Shown here one piece after another: positions 52,117 through 61,992 of a stretch of 64,000 nt of DNA (position 1 is the stretch's first letter; the number at the start of each line of letters is the position of its first letter). Position numbers and translations under genes: made by a program. Under the pieces are notes generated by a model, which was not told the origin of the DNA, did no database searches, and was given only the letters and a program-made list of their open reading frames with translations. Source of the DNA: Aquibium sp. ELW1220. Lineage in GTDB: Bacteria; Pseudomonadota; Alphaproteobacteria; Rhizobiales; Rhizobiaceae. Location of the stretch: assembly GCF_030398385.1 (NCBI RefSeq), contig NZ_JAOAOQ010000001.1, forward strand, positions 320,441 through 384,440. The letters are read 5' to 3'.

Positions 52117-53427
52117 GCTCCAGTCGCCCTCGATCGTACCGTTGAAGCGCTTCTTGAGCCCGTCCCAGCAGTCGACGTAATTGTCCTGCAGGGTGTCGAG
52201 TTCGGCCGCGTAACGGCTCAGCAGCTGCGGGTAGCGCGTCTCGAACATGAAGGCCATGGTGTGGTCGAGCTTGACCGGCTTGAGCTCGGCGCGCGAGGCC
52301 TTGTCGAAGCCGTCGGCGTCGGGACCGTGCGCCAGCATCATGTTGTGCAGGCTCATGCCGCCCGGCACGAAGCCCTCCTCCTTGGCGTCGTATTTGCCGT
52401 TGATCAGCCCCATGAACTCGCTCATGATGTTGCGGTGGTACCAGGGCGGCCGGAAGGTGTTTTCCGCCACCATCCAGCGTGGCGGGAAGATCACGAAGTC
52501 GATGTTGGCCGTGCCTTCCTCGCCGGACGGCGCGGTCAGCACCGTGAAGATCGACGGATCGGGATGGTCGAACAGGATCGCGCCCACTGGCGAGAAGGTC
52601 GACAGGTCGTATTTGTAGGGCGCGTAATTGCCGTGCCAGGCCACCACGTCGAGTGGCGAATGGCCCATCCTGGTGACGTGGAAGCCGCCGCACCACTTCA
52701 CGATCAGCCGGCACGGCGTCTCCTTCTCCTCGTACCAGGCGACCGGCGTCTTGAAGTCGCGCGGGTTGGCGAGGCAGTTGGCGCCGATCGGGCCGCGGTC
52801 GGGCAGGGTGAACTTGGCGCCGTAGTTCTCGCACATGTAGCCGCGGGCCGGACCGTCCATCAGTTCGACCTTGAAGGTGAGGCCGCGCGGCAGGACGCAG
52901 ATCTCGCCCGGCATCACTTCCATGACGCCCATCTCGGTGACGAAGCGCAAGCCCCCCACCTGCGGCACGACCATCAGCTCCCCGTCGGCATTGAAGAAAT
53001 GATCGTCCACCATGTCGATGTTGGCGACATAGATGTGCGCGGCCATGCCGGCCTGCCCGAAGACGTCGCCCGCCGTGGTGACGGTGCGGACCCCGGCGAT
53101 GAAGTCGGTCGGCTCCGAGGGCATCGGCACCGGATTCCAGCGCAGCTGGCCGAGCGGCAGATCGTGGTCGCCGGCATTCGGCGCCGACTTCCAGAGCGGA
53201 TAGCTCGCCGCCGAGAAGCGGCCGTGATGCTTCACAGAGGGGCGGATGCGGTAGAGCCAGGAGCGTTCGTTGGTGCCGCGCGGCGCGGTGAAGGGCGAGC
53301 CCGAGAGCTGCTCGGCATAGAGCCCGTAGGCCGGGCGCTGCGGCGAGTTGCGACCCTGCGGCAGCGCGCCGGCCAGCGTCTCCGTCTCGAAGTCGTTCCC
53401 GAAGCCGGGCATGTAGGCGTAGGTCAC
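52114..53427 (-). CDS. hmgA: Homogentisate 1,2-dioxygenase
   Basis: A 437-aa iron enzyme opening the homogentisate ring to maleylacetoacetate in tyrosine/phenylalanine breakdown. Motifs are [19 protein letters not shown] at the N-terminus, [10 protein letters not shown], and the iron site [14 protein letters not shown] (His and Glu) plus [16 protein letters not shown] (second His). Length is full. Its stop codon lies inside a palindromic repeat. Upstream are a promoter-like region and three phased GC-rich repeats. Partner genes maiA and fahA are not in the window. Confidence 0.97.
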   Translation of the reverse strand: MTYAYMPGFGNDFETETLAGALPQGRNSPQRPAYGLYAEQLSGSPFTAPRGTNERSWLYRIRPSVKHHGRFSAASYPLWKSAPNAGDHDLPLGQLRWNPVPMPSEPTDFIAGVRTVTTAGDVFGQAGMAAHIYVANIDMVDDHFFNADGELMVVPQVGGLRFVTEMGVMEVMPGEICVLPRGLTFKVELMDGPARGYMCENYGAKFTLPDRGPIGANCLANPRDFKTPVAWYEEKETPCRLIVKWCGGFHVTRMGHSPLDVVAWHGNYAPYKYDLSTFSPVGAILFDHPDPSIFTVLTAPSGEEGTANIDFVIFPPRWMVAENTFRPPWYHRNIMSEFMGLINGKYDAKEEGFVPGGMSLHNMMLAHGPDADGFDKASRAELKPVKLDHTMAFMFETRYPQLLSRYAAELDTLQDNYVDCWDGLKKRFNGTIEGDWS

Positions 53428-53444
53428 GGAATGCCTCCCTCGTC

Positions 53445-53500
53445 TGGCGACCGGGTTGCCAGGTTGGCGACCGGGTCGCCCCTATGGCGACCGGGCCGCC
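53445..53500 (-). repeat. Three 16-bp repeats at exact 20-bp spacing in the hmgA leader
   Basis: Copies of TGGCGACCGGG(T/C)(T/C)GCC start at 53445, 53465 and 53485. Each is a near-palindrome (GGCGACC/GGTCGCC) separated by only 4 bp. They lie between the predicted promoter and the hmgA ribosome site, so they will be in the mRNA leader. Possible roles are RNA hairpins or a multi-site operator; no known class matches. Confidence 0.65.
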
Positions 53501-53519
53501 TGCCGATCAATTCGTTGCG

Positions 53520-53548
53520 TTCGTAACCATCGAAAATGTAACTATCAA
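53520..53548 (-). promoter_or_regulatory. Predicted hmgA promoter with two GTAAC boxes
   Basis: Minus strand TTGATA (53543-53548), 17-bp spacer, TACGAA (53520-53525). Two 9-bp direct boxes GTAACCATC (53523-53531) and GTAACTATC (53538-53546), 15 bp apart, overlap both hexamers and are plausible regulator sites. Confidence 0.5.
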
Positions 53549-53606
53549 CCGTTCCGGCAAGGCCCCTTGCGGCGCGTACGGCCGAAAAGGAGCGACGAAG
53601 GCCGGC

Positions 53607-53888
53607 TCAGCAGGTGACGGCGATCGTGCAGCGCCAGGCGTCGCTGGTGCTGATGGTATAGGGCCGCGGCTGGCCCTCGCCGTCGCATTGCAGCGTCGAA
53701 GCCTTCGACACGGGGACGCCGACGCGGACCGGCACGGCGAACTTGCCGTTGGCCAGCACCTGGATGACGCCGTGCTTTTCGTAATAGGCGATGGCCTGCT
53801 TGCAGGTCATCTCGTCGGCCAGCTGAGCGAAGGCAGGCCCCGTCATGGACGACAGCAACAATACCGCCAGAAGCCGCTTCCCTGCCAT
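53607..53888 (-). CDS. Small secreted protein of unknown function
   Basis: A 93-aa protein with a clear signal peptide (MAGKRLLAVLLLSSMTGPAFA) and a ~72-residue mature domain. It has three cysteines (MTCKQAIAYYEKHG, TLQCDGEGQ, WRCTIAVTC; four counting the last residue), so two disulfides are possible. I do not recognise a family. It lies alone between hmgA and the ABC importer. The ATG at 53888 has GGCAGG upstream. Confidence 0.7.
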   Translation of the reverse strand: MAGKRLLAVLLLSSMTGPAFAQLADEMTCKQAIAYYEKHGVIQVLANGKFAVPVRVGVPVSKASTLQCDGEGQPRPYTISTSDAWRCTIAVTC

Positions 53889-53980
53889 GCGTCCTGCCTC
53901 CCGGTTTGCGAGAGCGTAACCTCTCGCCGCGGAAGATCAAGTCCGAAGCGCCGCCGCGCGGCCAACCGCGCGCCTGGGCT

Positions 53981-54757
53981 TCAGGCGACCTTGCGCGCTT
54001 CCTCGCGGATTTCCTCCGTCAGCCGGACCTTCAACTCGAGGAAGTCGGGCTGCGCCTTCACGCGGTAGTGCCGCGGATGCGGCAGCGCGATGGGCACGTC
54101 CGCCTTGATCCGGCCCGGCCGCGCGGTCATGACCAGGCAGCGGCTGCCGAGGAAGATCGCCTCCTCGATGTCGTGCGTCACGAACAGGACGGTCTTGCGG
54201 TCTGCCTCCCAGATCTGCAGCAGCAGTTCCTGCATGAGGCCGCGCGTCTGGTTGTCCAGCGCGCCGAAAGGCTCGTCGAGCAGCAGGATGGCCGGGTCGT
54301 TGGCCAGTGCGCGGGCAATCGCCACGCGCTGCTGCATTCCGCCCGAGAGCTGCTTGGGCCAATGCCGCTCGAAGCCGTTCAGGCCGACCTTGGCGACGTA
54401 ACCGGCGACGATGTCGTCGCGCATCGACTTGGCCATGCCCTTTTCGCGCAGCCCGAAGCCGATGTTCTCCTCGACGGTCAGCCAGGGAAACAGCGTGTAG
54501 GACTGGAACACCATTCCCCGGTCCGCACCTGGCCCTGCGACTTCCATTCCGCGGACGAGCACGCGACCGGTGGTCGGTTCGTCGAGGCCGGCGACGATGC
54601 GCAGCAGCGTCGACTTTCCACAGCCCGACGGGCCGAGGATGGTGACGAAGTCGTTTTCGGCCACGCTGGTGGTGATCGGCGTCAGCGCCAGCGTCGGTGC
54701 GCCGCCGCGTACGCCGCCGAAGGTGCGGCCGACCTGCGCGATCTCGACCGCGGTCAT
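53981..54757 (-). CDS. NitT/TauT-type ABC transporter ATPase
   Basis: A 258-aa ATP-binding subunit of the SsuB/TauB type. Walker A GPSGCGKST, Q-loop GMVFQSYTLFPW, signature LSGGMQQRVAIARAL, Walker B LLLDEPFGALD and the switch VTHDIEEAIFLGSR are all present. It powers uptake with the permease (start overlap ATGA at 54754-54757) and the binding protein upstream. The start at 54757 is preferred to 54769 because of this overlap. Substrates of this family are nitrate, sulfonates, thiamine precursors or aromatics; the particular one is unknown. Confidence 0.94.
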   Translation of the reverse strand: MTAVEIAQVGRTFGGVRGGAPTLALTPITTSVAENDFVTILGPSGCGKSTLLRIVAGLDEPTTGRVLVRGMEVAGPGADRGMVFQSYTLFPWLTVEENIGFGLREKGMAKSMRDDIVAGYVAKVGLNGFERHWPKQLSGGMQQRVAIARALANDPAILLLDEPFGALDNQTRGLMQELLLQIWEADRKTVLFVTHDIEEAIFLGSRCLVMTARPGRIKADVPIALPHPRHYRVKAQPDFLELKVRLTEEIREEARKVA

Positions 54758-55605
54758 GCCAGGCTCCACGGAAACAGGCGGCGATTGGCTTCCTTGAACA
54801 GGAAGTCAGACACCAGGCCGATCACGCCGATGACGATGATGCCGAAGATGATCTGGCCGGTGTTGAGCAGCGCCTGGCTGTCGACGATCATGTGGCCGAT
54901 GCCGGACGACGAGCCGATCAGCTCGGCCACGATGACGTAGGTCCAGGCCCAGCCGAGCACGAGACGCAGCGTCTCGGCGATCTGCGGCGCCGAGGCCGGG
55001 ATCAGCACGCGCCGCACGATGCCGGCGTCGGTGGCGCCAAGCGTATAGGCCGCCTCGACGAGGTCGCGCCGTGTCTGGCCGACGATGACGGCGACCATCA
55101 GGATGATCTGGAACACCGCACCGATGAAGATGACGAGCAGCTTCTGCGTCTCGCCGATGCCCGCCCAGAGGATGAGCAGCGGGATGAAGGCAGAGGCGGG
55201 CAGGTAGCGGGCGAAGGAAACGAAGGGTTCGAAGAAAGCCTCGACCGCCTTCCAGGCGCCCATGGCGATGCCGAGCGGCACGGCTATGACGGCGGCGAGC
55301 ACGAAGCCGCCGCAGACGCGCCAGATGGTCATGCCGATGTCGTAGGAGAAGTTGTACTCCGTCATCAGGCTCCAGCCCTCCCGCACCATGCGGGCCGGGC
55401 TGGCGAGGAAGATCGGCGAGACGAAGCCGCCGAACGTCGCCAGCGACCAGCCGGCGACGAAGAGGACGAAGAAGAGGATGCCGAGCACGATCCGCTCGAT
55501 GGCGGGCACCGGCTTCAGCGGCCGCAGATAGGCCGGGCGCCGGCGGCGCGCCGGTGCCGTGATGGGGACGGCGGCGGCCAGCGATGGTGTGTTCTGCTCG
55601 GTCAT
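54754..55605 (-). CDS. NitT/TauT-type ABC transporter permease
   Basis: A 283-aa inner-membrane protein with six helices and the binding-protein-dependent permease EAA-type loop EAAYTLGATDAGIVRRVLIP, followed by ELIGSSSGIGHMIVD, typical of SsuC/TauC. A long Arg/Pro-rich N-terminal segment precedes helix 1. It is co-translated with the ATPase gene. It lies 132 bp after the binding-protein gene. Confidence 0.94.
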   Translation of the reverse strand: MTEQNTPSLAAAVPITAPARRRRPAYLRPLKPVPAIERIVLGILFFVLFVAGWSLATFGGFVSPIFLASPARMVREGWSLMTEYNFSYDIGMTIWRVCGGFVLAAVIAVPLGIAMGAWKAVEAFFEPFVSFARYLPASAFIPLLILWAGIGETQKLLVIFIGAVFQIILMVAVIVGQTRRDLVEAAYTLGATDAGIVRRVLIPASAPQIAETLRLVLGWAWTYVIVAELIGSSSGIGHMIVDSQALLNTGQIIFGIIVIGVIGLVSDFLFKEANRRLFPWSLA

Positions 55606-55737
55606 GATCCTCGACGATCCGGAGGCAGGCTTTCGCCTCGGCCTCTCGCACGGGTTCGCCCCCGCCGCAAGGCGAGGGCGCTTGTCCGGTGTGGGCGGGA
55701 CGGCGGTGGACGGGGCGGCGGGTGCCGCCGCCGGCCG

Positions 55738-56682
55738 CTACTCCATCCAGCTCGTGTCGATCAGCGTCTCGGTGGCCGGGATCTGTTTGACGATTCCGAT
55801 CTTCTCCAGCAGCGGGCCAGCCTTGGCATAGAAGTCCTGGATGCCGCCGGTCATGAAGGCCTTGTTGGCCGCGGCGTCCTGCCATTCGAGATAGCCCGCA
55901 GATTTGCCGAAGGCCTCGCCGGACTGCTTCACATCGGCGCCCATGATCTCGAAGGCCTTGTCCTTGTCGCTCTGGATCATGGCGAGCGCGTCGTAGTAGC
56001 TCTTGGCCAGCGCCTTCACCGCATCCGGGTTCGCCTCGATGAACTCGGGCGTGCAGCCGAAGGTGTCCATGACGATCGGATAGTCGAGCGTCGTCGCGAT
56101 GATCTTGCCGGCATCGGGATTGTCGCGCACCGTCGAGAGATAGGGCTCGTAGGTCATCGCGGCGTCGTTCTGCCCGGCCACGAAGGCCTGCGCGGCGGCC
56201 GACGGCTCCAGGTTGACCACGGTCACGTCGTCCAGCGTCAGGCCGTTCTCGTTGAGCATCCATGCCAGAACGAAATAGGGCGAGGTGCCGGGCGCCGAGG
56301 CCGCGACGGTCTTGCCCTTGAGGTCGGCGATCGAGGCGATGTCGTTGCGCACGGCCATGCCGTCGGCGCCGTAGGACATGTCGAGCTGGAACAACTGCTT
56401 GATCGGCACGCCGGCGGCGTTCCAGATCATGAAGGTCTCGACCGTCGTCGCCGCGCACTGGATGTCGCCCGAGGCGATGGCGAGGTGGCGGTCCTTCTGC
56501 GGGATCTTCTTGATCTCCACGTCGAGGCCGTTCTTCTCGAACAGCCCCGCCTCCTTGGCGAGCGTCAGCGGCGCGAAGCCGGTCCAGCCGCTCATGCCGA
56601 TGGCGACGGAGGTGTTCTGGGCCTGCGCGGCGCTGGCCGCCAGGCAAAGGGCTGCGGCGGCGAGTATCGTTCTTGTGTTCAT
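55738..56682 (-). CDS. NitT/TauT-type ABC transporter substrate-binding protein
   Basis: A 314-aa periplasmic protein with signal peptide MNTRTILAAAALCLAASAAQA. It has the SsuA/THI5-like pattern: VAIGMSGWTGFAPLTLAKEAGLFEKNG (split in two strands), QCAATTVETFMIWNAAGVPI, then GADGMAVRNDIASIADLKGK. It belongs to the same minus-strand transport operon. The ligand is unknown; an aromatic or sulfonate compound is possible. It is 149 bp after the GH43 gene. Confidence 0.94.
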   Translation of the reverse strand: MNTRTILAAAALCLAASAAQAQNTSVAIGMSGWTGFAPLTLAKEAGLFEKNGLDVEIKKIPQKDRHLAIASGDIQCAATTVETFMIWNAAGVPIKQLFQLDMSYGADGMAVRNDIASIADLKGKTVAASAPGTSPYFVLAWMLNENGLTLDDVTVVNLEPSAAAQAFVAGQNDAAMTYEPYLSTVRDNPDAGKIIATTLDYPIVMDTFGCTPEFIEANPDAVKALAKSYYDALAMIQSDKDKAFEIMGADVKQSGEAFGKSAGYLEWQDAAANKAFMTGGIQDFYAKAGPLLEKIGIVKQIPATETLIDTSWME

Positions 56683-56831
56683 CGTCCCACTCCGAAGGTT
56701 CGGCCGGTTGGCTCCGGCCCGGACCCCGATGGCAGCACAGGCGAGAGACGGGTGTCAATCAAAGATCGACACCCGCTCGCTCGGTCCGTGTGTGCTGCAC
56801 GCGAACGGTGCAGCCTCGGCCGCCGGGCGTC

Positions 56832-58442
56832 TCAGCCCGGCCGGTATTCGAAGCCGTCGAAATCGGCGGCCTTCCCCCGGCCACTGGTGTCGAAGGCGGC
56901 CATGCCGACGAAGGCGCCGGTGAAGGAGGCGTGTTCGCCGCGCCCGCCTTCGTCGGAGATCAGGCTGGCGTCGAGCACCTCGCCGATCCCGGTCCAGTCG
57001 CCGCTGGCGAGGCGGTAGCGGAAGCGCAGCTCCGCGCCGCGCGCCTCCGCGGAGAGCCCGACGGGACCGTCCTCGCCGATTGCCAGCGGCTCCTCCAGAC
57101 CGAAGGTGAGGCGGCCGTTCTGCCAGTCGCCGAGGCAGGACATGACCTGCAGCACGCGGCCCTTGCCCGGATGCCAGGTGACGGCGAGGAAGTGGAACTT
57201 GTGGCGATTGTAGTAGTGCACGAGGCCGGCGGCCTGCTGGTAGGTCTCGGGCGCGAAATCGATGACCGTTTCGGCGTCGAAGTCCCAGTCTTCCTGCCGC
57301 CGCGCCACCAGCGCCTGCTCGAACCAGCTGCCGATGGACTCGCGGCCGAAGAGCCTGAGGTGCCCCGGCCGCTGCGACAGCGAGAACAGCCGATCGGGCA
57401 GCGGCGTGCGCAGCCACTGGAAATCGAGCGGCAGCGCCGGCCCGTCGAAATCGGTGCGGACCGGCTCCGGCGGGCGCGGCGCGGGGGCGCCGGCGGGCGC
57501 TTCGACCTCGAGGGCTGGAACCGGGCCGCCATGGGCGAGCCTGAGCCAGCCGTCTTCGCCCCAGATGCATTTCTGGATCGCCGTCTCGCGGCCGAGCGGC
57601 GAGCGCCGGGTGCCGGGAAGCGGTCGCGAGCACAGATGGGTGTGGTAGACGGTGCCGTCGGCCATCTCGACGATCTGGCCGTGCCCGTCCCGCTGCAGCG
57701 GCGCGTCGGGCGCGTCCTTGGCGGTGATGAGATGGGTGTCCGGGTGGAGCTCGTACGGGCCCTCGATCCTGCGCGAGCGCGCCATGGTGACGGCATGGTC
57801 ATAGCCGGTGCCACCTTCGGCGGTGGTGAGATAGTACCAGCCGTTGCGCTTGAAGAGGTGCGGCCCCTCGACCAGCCCGTGCGCGCTGCCGGGGAAGATG
57901 TTGCGGATCGGCCCGACAAGCGTTCCGGTCGCCGCGTCATACTCCTGCAAGAGGATGCCGTCGAAGGACGGATGCTTCGGGCTGCCGCCGACGCCGGTCG
58001 AGACGTGGCACCACTGCATGTTGAGGAACCACTTGCGGCCGTCGTCGTCGTGGAACAGCGAGGGGTCGAAGCCGCTCGAATTGACGTAGACCGGGTCCGA
58101 CCAGGGCCCCTCGATCGACGGCGCGGTGACGATGGAGTTGTGCGCGTCCTTGAAGTTGCCCTCCAGCCGCTTCACGTCGGTGTAGACCAGCCAGAACAGC
58201 CCGTCGGCATGGCTGAGGCAGGGCGCCCAGATACCACCCGAATCCGGGTTGCCGCGCATGTCGAGCTGGCTCGCGCGGGTGAGCGGCCGCGTGACCAGGC
58301 GCCAGTTCACGAGGTCGGTCGAGTGGTGGATCTGCACGCCCGGATACCACTCGAAGGTGGAGGTGGCGATGTAGATGTCCTTGCCGACGCGGCAGATCGA
58401 CGGATCCGGGTTGAAGCCCGGCAGGATCGGGTTGCGGATCAT
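56832..58442 (-). CDS. Glycoside hydrolase family 43 (beta-xylosidase/arabinofuranosidase type)
   Basis: A 536-aa enzyme with an N-terminal five-bladed propeller (~1-310) and a C-terminal beta-sandwich domain (~330-535), the usual two-domain GH43 beta-xylosidase form. Catalytic residues are the general base Asp in GFNPDPSICRVG and the central Asp in SSGFDPSLFHDDDG; the acid Glu lies in the segment HGLVEGPHLFKRNG. It has no signal peptide, so it likely cleaves imported oligosaccharides in the cytosol. Neighbouring uronate genes suggest plant hemicellulose or pectin side chains. Substrate specificity (xylose or arabinose) is not decidable. Confidence 0.93.
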   Translation of the reverse strand: MIRNPILPGFNPDPSICRVGKDIYIATSTFEWYPGVQIHHSTDLVNWRLVTRPLTRASQLDMRGNPDSGGIWAPCLSHADGLFWLVYTDVKRLEGNFKDAHNSIVTAPSIEGPWSDPVYVNSSGFDPSLFHDDDGRKWFLNMQWCHVSTGVGGSPKHPSFDGILLQEYDAATGTLVGPIRNIFPGSAHGLVEGPHLFKRNGWYYLTTAEGGTGYDHAVTMARSRRIEGPYELHPDTHLITAKDAPDAPLQRDGHGQIVEMADGTVYHTHLCSRPLPGTRRSPLGRETAIQKCIWGEDGWLRLAHGGPVPALEVEAPAGAPAPRPPEPVRTDFDGPALPLDFQWLRTPLPDRLFSLSQRPGHLRLFGRESIGSWFEQALVARRQEDWDFDAETVIDFAPETYQQAAGLVHYYNRHKFHFLAVTWHPGKGRVLQVMSCLGDWQNGRLTFGLEEPLAIGEDGPVGLSAEARGAELRFRYRLASGDWTGIGEVLDASLISDEGGRGEHASFTGAFVGMAAFDTSGRGKAADFDGFEYRPG

Positions 58443-58530
58443 GGGATGGCTTCTCCTCCAGAAGGCCGGCTGCTCGCCTGTAACGTTACAGAAATACGCC
58501 GATAAAAGAAAAGGGGGCTTCGGCGGCGTG

Positions 58531-59592
<1,062 letters not shown>

Positions 59593-59634
59593 GCGGCCTC
59601 CCCCTCGTTCCTGACGTGTGGCTGTTCCTGGCGC

Positions 59635-61047
59635 TCAGGCGCCCCACGGTCCGTGATGCGCGCCCGGCCGGTCGATCCGCTCGAAGCCGTGCGCGCCGAA
59701 GAAGTCGCGCTGCGCCTGCACGAGGTTCGCCGTGCCGCGCCCGGTGCGGTAGGCGTCGAAATAGGCGAGTGCAGCCGATAGCGCCGGCACCGGGATGCCG
59801 GCGAGTGCTGCCCGCGCCACGGTGCGGCGAAGCGCAGGCACCGCCTCCGTCATCAGGTCGACGAAGCGCGGCGCCGCCATCAGGTTGCCCGGGGGCGCGC
59901 CTTCGAAGGCCTCCGCGATCGTGTCCAGGAACTGCGAGCGGATGATGCAGCCGGCGCGCCAGATCCGCGCGATGGTGGCCATCGGCAAGCCCCAGTCGAA
60001 CTCCTTCGACGCAGCCTCCATTACGGCGAAGCCCTGCGCATAGGCCGCGATCTTGCCCGCGAGGAGCGCGAGTTCGAGGTCGGCGACCGCCTCTCGGACG
60101 ATCGCCCGCTCGAAGCCGGTCGTCGGCGTGCCGTAGAGGGACTCCGCCGCCGCACGCTCGTCCTTCAGTGCCGACAATCCCCGCGCGGCCACCGCGGCCT
60201 CGATCGCGGTCGCCGGCACGCCCATCATCTGCGCCTCGATCACCGACCAGCGGCCGGTGCCCTTCTGCCCGGCGCTGTCCACGATCACGTCGACCATCGG
60301 CCGCCCGGTCTCGGGATCGGCCGCTGCCAGAACCTTTGCCGTGATCTCGATCAGGTAGGATTCCAGACGGCCGCCGTTCCACTGCTCGAACAGCCGCGCC
60401 ATGGCCGCCGTGTCGAGCCGCGCGCCGTCGCGCAGGATGCCGTAAATCTCGGCGATCATCTGCATGTCGGCATATTCGATGCCGTTGTGGATGGTCTTGA
60501 CGAAATGCCCGGCGCCGTTGCGGCCGAGCCAGGCCACGCAGGGCTCGTCCCGGTATCTCGCGGATATCGCGGTCAGAACGTCCCTGACGCGCAGCCAGGA
60601 AGCCTGCGTGCCGCCGACCATGATGGAGGGCCCGTGGCGCGCCCCTTCCTCGCCGCCCGAGACGCCCATGCCGATGAAGGTCAGGCTCGATCCTTCGAGT
60701 TCGGCGAAGCGCCGCATCGTGTCGCGGAAGTTGGCGTTGCCCGCGTCTATCACGATGTCGTCGGCCGACAGCAGCGGCCGCAGCGCCGCGATCTGTTCGT
60801 CGACGGCAGCGCCGGCCTGCACCATCAGGATGATCGGCCGCGGCGGCCGGATCGCGGCGACGAGGTCCTCGAGGGTCTCGCATGGCACGATGCGGTCGGA
60901 GAGCGCGCCGGCGGTCGCGGCGAAGCTGCGCGTCTTCTCCGCCGTGCGGTTCCAGACCGCGATGCGGTAGCCGTGCTCCGCGATGTTGAGGGCCAGGTTC
61001 GAGCCCATGACGCCGAGCCCGATCAGTCCGATTTCCGCCTGCTGCAT
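59635..61047 (-). CDS. gnd: 6-phosphogluconate dehydrogenase, decarboxylating
   Basis: A 470-aa pentose-phosphate enzyme turning 6-phosphogluconate into ribulose-5-phosphate, CO2 and NADPH. Motifs are the Rossmann GLGVMGSNLALNIAEHG, catalytic KTIHNGIEYADMQ with Lys and His, and DSAGQKGTGRWSVIEAQ. Length is full for the homodimeric long-chain type. Placed between an antitoxin-like gene and an aldo/keto reductase in the sugar-acid cluster, it fits degradation of uronates or gluconate. Start: ATG at 61047. Confidence 0.94.
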   Translation of the reverse strand: MQQAEIGLIGLGVMGSNLALNIAEHGYRIAVWNRTAEKTRSFAATAGALSDRIVPCETLEDLVAAIRPPRPIILMVQAGAAVDEQIAALRPLLSADDIVIDAGNANFRDTMRRFAELEGSSLTFIGMGVSGGEEGARHGPSIMVGGTQASWLRVRDVLTAISARYRDEPCVAWLGRNGAGHFVKTIHNGIEYADMQMIAEIYGILRDGARLDTAAMARLFEQWNGGRLESYLIEITAKVLAAADPETGRPMVDVIVDSAGQKGTGRWSVIEAQMMGVPATAIEAAVAARGLSALKDERAAAESLYGTPTTGFERAIVREAVADLELALLAGKIAAYAQGFAVMEAASKEFDWGLPMATIARIWRAGCIIRSQFLDTIAEAFEGAPPGNLMAAPRFVDLMTEAVPALRRTVARAALAGIPVPALSAALAYFDAYRTGRGTANLVQAQRDFFGAHGFERIDRPGAHHGPWGA

Positions 61048-61120
61048 GGTGCGTGTGTGGTCCGGGAGTGGAGGGAGGACGGGCGAGAGAGCGAAATGAT
61101 GGACCGGTATCGGAACGCGG

Positions 61121-61444
61121 TCAACGCATCCGGCCGAGCTTGCTGCCGGTCTGTTCGCATTCGCCGATCTCGACGTCCAGTCGGATGTCGAGCGCCTGCG
61201 TCACGCGCAGCAGGGTCGACAGCTTGGGATCGCCCTCGCGGCTCAGCGCCCGGTAGAGCGCCTCCCGGGCGAGGCCGGACCGCCGCGCCACCTCGGTCAT
61301 CCCGCGCGCCCGCGCGATGATGCCAAGCGCATGGGCGATCTCCGCCGGGGAACCGTCCGCGAAGGCACGCGCGAGCAGCCGTGCATGCGCCGGCTCGCCG
61401 ATCCCGCGTCCCGCGCTCGCTGCTGCCTCGGCCCTCGCAGGCAT
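61121..61444 (-). CDS. Addiction-module antidote-type HTH protein (HigA-like), toxin not seen
   Basis: A 107-aa protein. The body ALGIIARARGMTEVARRSGLAREALYRALSREG is a helix-turn-helix of the putative addiction module antidote family, with LSTLLRVTQALDIRLDVEIG after it. The usual killer partner (RelE/HigB-like) would be just upstream on the minus strand, but no such frame exists between 61445 and 61634. I chose the ATG at 61444; a start at 61519 adds an unconvincing extension. It may now act as an independent regulator of the uronate cluster. Confidence 0.8.
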   Translation of the reverse strand: MPARAEAAASAGRGIGEPAHARLLARAFADGSPAEIAHALGIIARARGMTEVARRSGLAREALYRALSREGDPKLSTLLRVTQALDIRLDVEIGECEQTGSKLGRMR

Positions 61445-61634
61445 GTCGTCTCTTCCCGGACTGGAGTGCTGGTCTGCGCCGGCCCCATACAGCCGGGACC
61501 CTCGCCGCAATTCCCGCAAGCTCCGCCGCTTCCCGCGAGGTCAGGCAGATGCCAGACCTCGTCGGCCGCGACGGTGTTTGCGGTTGCTGCTCTTCCAAAT
61601 TCCCTGGCTCCCCCATTGTTCCGCCACGATGCGG

Positions 61635-61979
61635 TCATGAAGTCTGCGGGAGGAAGTCCTGGCGGGCCGGCGTGAAGCTGTCGACCAGCAGGCCGGGCTC
61701 CAGCGCCCGCACCCCGTGTACCGCGCTCGACGGCACGATGAAGCTCTGGCCCTTGGACAGAACCTCCGTCACGCCCGAGATCGTCACCTCGAAGCGGCCC
61801 TCGGCGACATAGGACGCCTGGATGTGCGGATGGTTGTGCAGCTTGCCGACCGCGTCCTTCTCGAAGGCGAATTCCACGATCATCAGCTGGTCGTTGTGGG
61901 TCAGGATGCGCCGCCGCACGCCTGGATCGGTCGGGGTCCACTGGTCTTCGGTCGGCCGGATGAAGAGTTCGCTGTCCAT
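61635..61979 (-). CDS. kdgF: Cupin, KdgF family (unsaturated uronate ketonisation)
   Basis: A 114-aa one-domain cupin. Metal ligands sit in LHNHPHIQASYVAEGRFEV and in PSSAVHGVRAL. This fits KdgF, which speeds linearisation of 4,5-unsaturated uronates from pectin or alginate into 5-keto-4-deoxyuronate. That product is then used by KduI and KduD, whose genes lie just upstream in the operon. Start at 61979, 13 bp after the kduD stop. Confidence 0.88.
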   Translation of the reverse strand: MDSELFIRPTEDQWTPTDPGVRRRILTHNDQLMIVEFAFEKDAVGKLHNHPHIQASYVAEGRFEVTISGVTEVLSKGQSFIVPSSAVHGVRALEPGLLVDSFTPARQDFLPQTS

Positions 61980-61992
61980 CGTCGTCTGTCTC

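Noticed and set aside
53445-53500. Possible mini-CRISPR array
   Set aside because: The units are separated by only 4 bp, so there are no spacers; no cas genes are present.
54697-57018. 773-aa plus-strand frame opposite the ABC importer genes
   Set aside because: Same type of antisense artefact; composition is His/Asp/Arg-rich and domain-free.
61445-61634. RelE/HigB-type toxin upstream of the antidote gene
   Set aside because: All frames on the minus strand were read; none has the expected toxin length or motifs.
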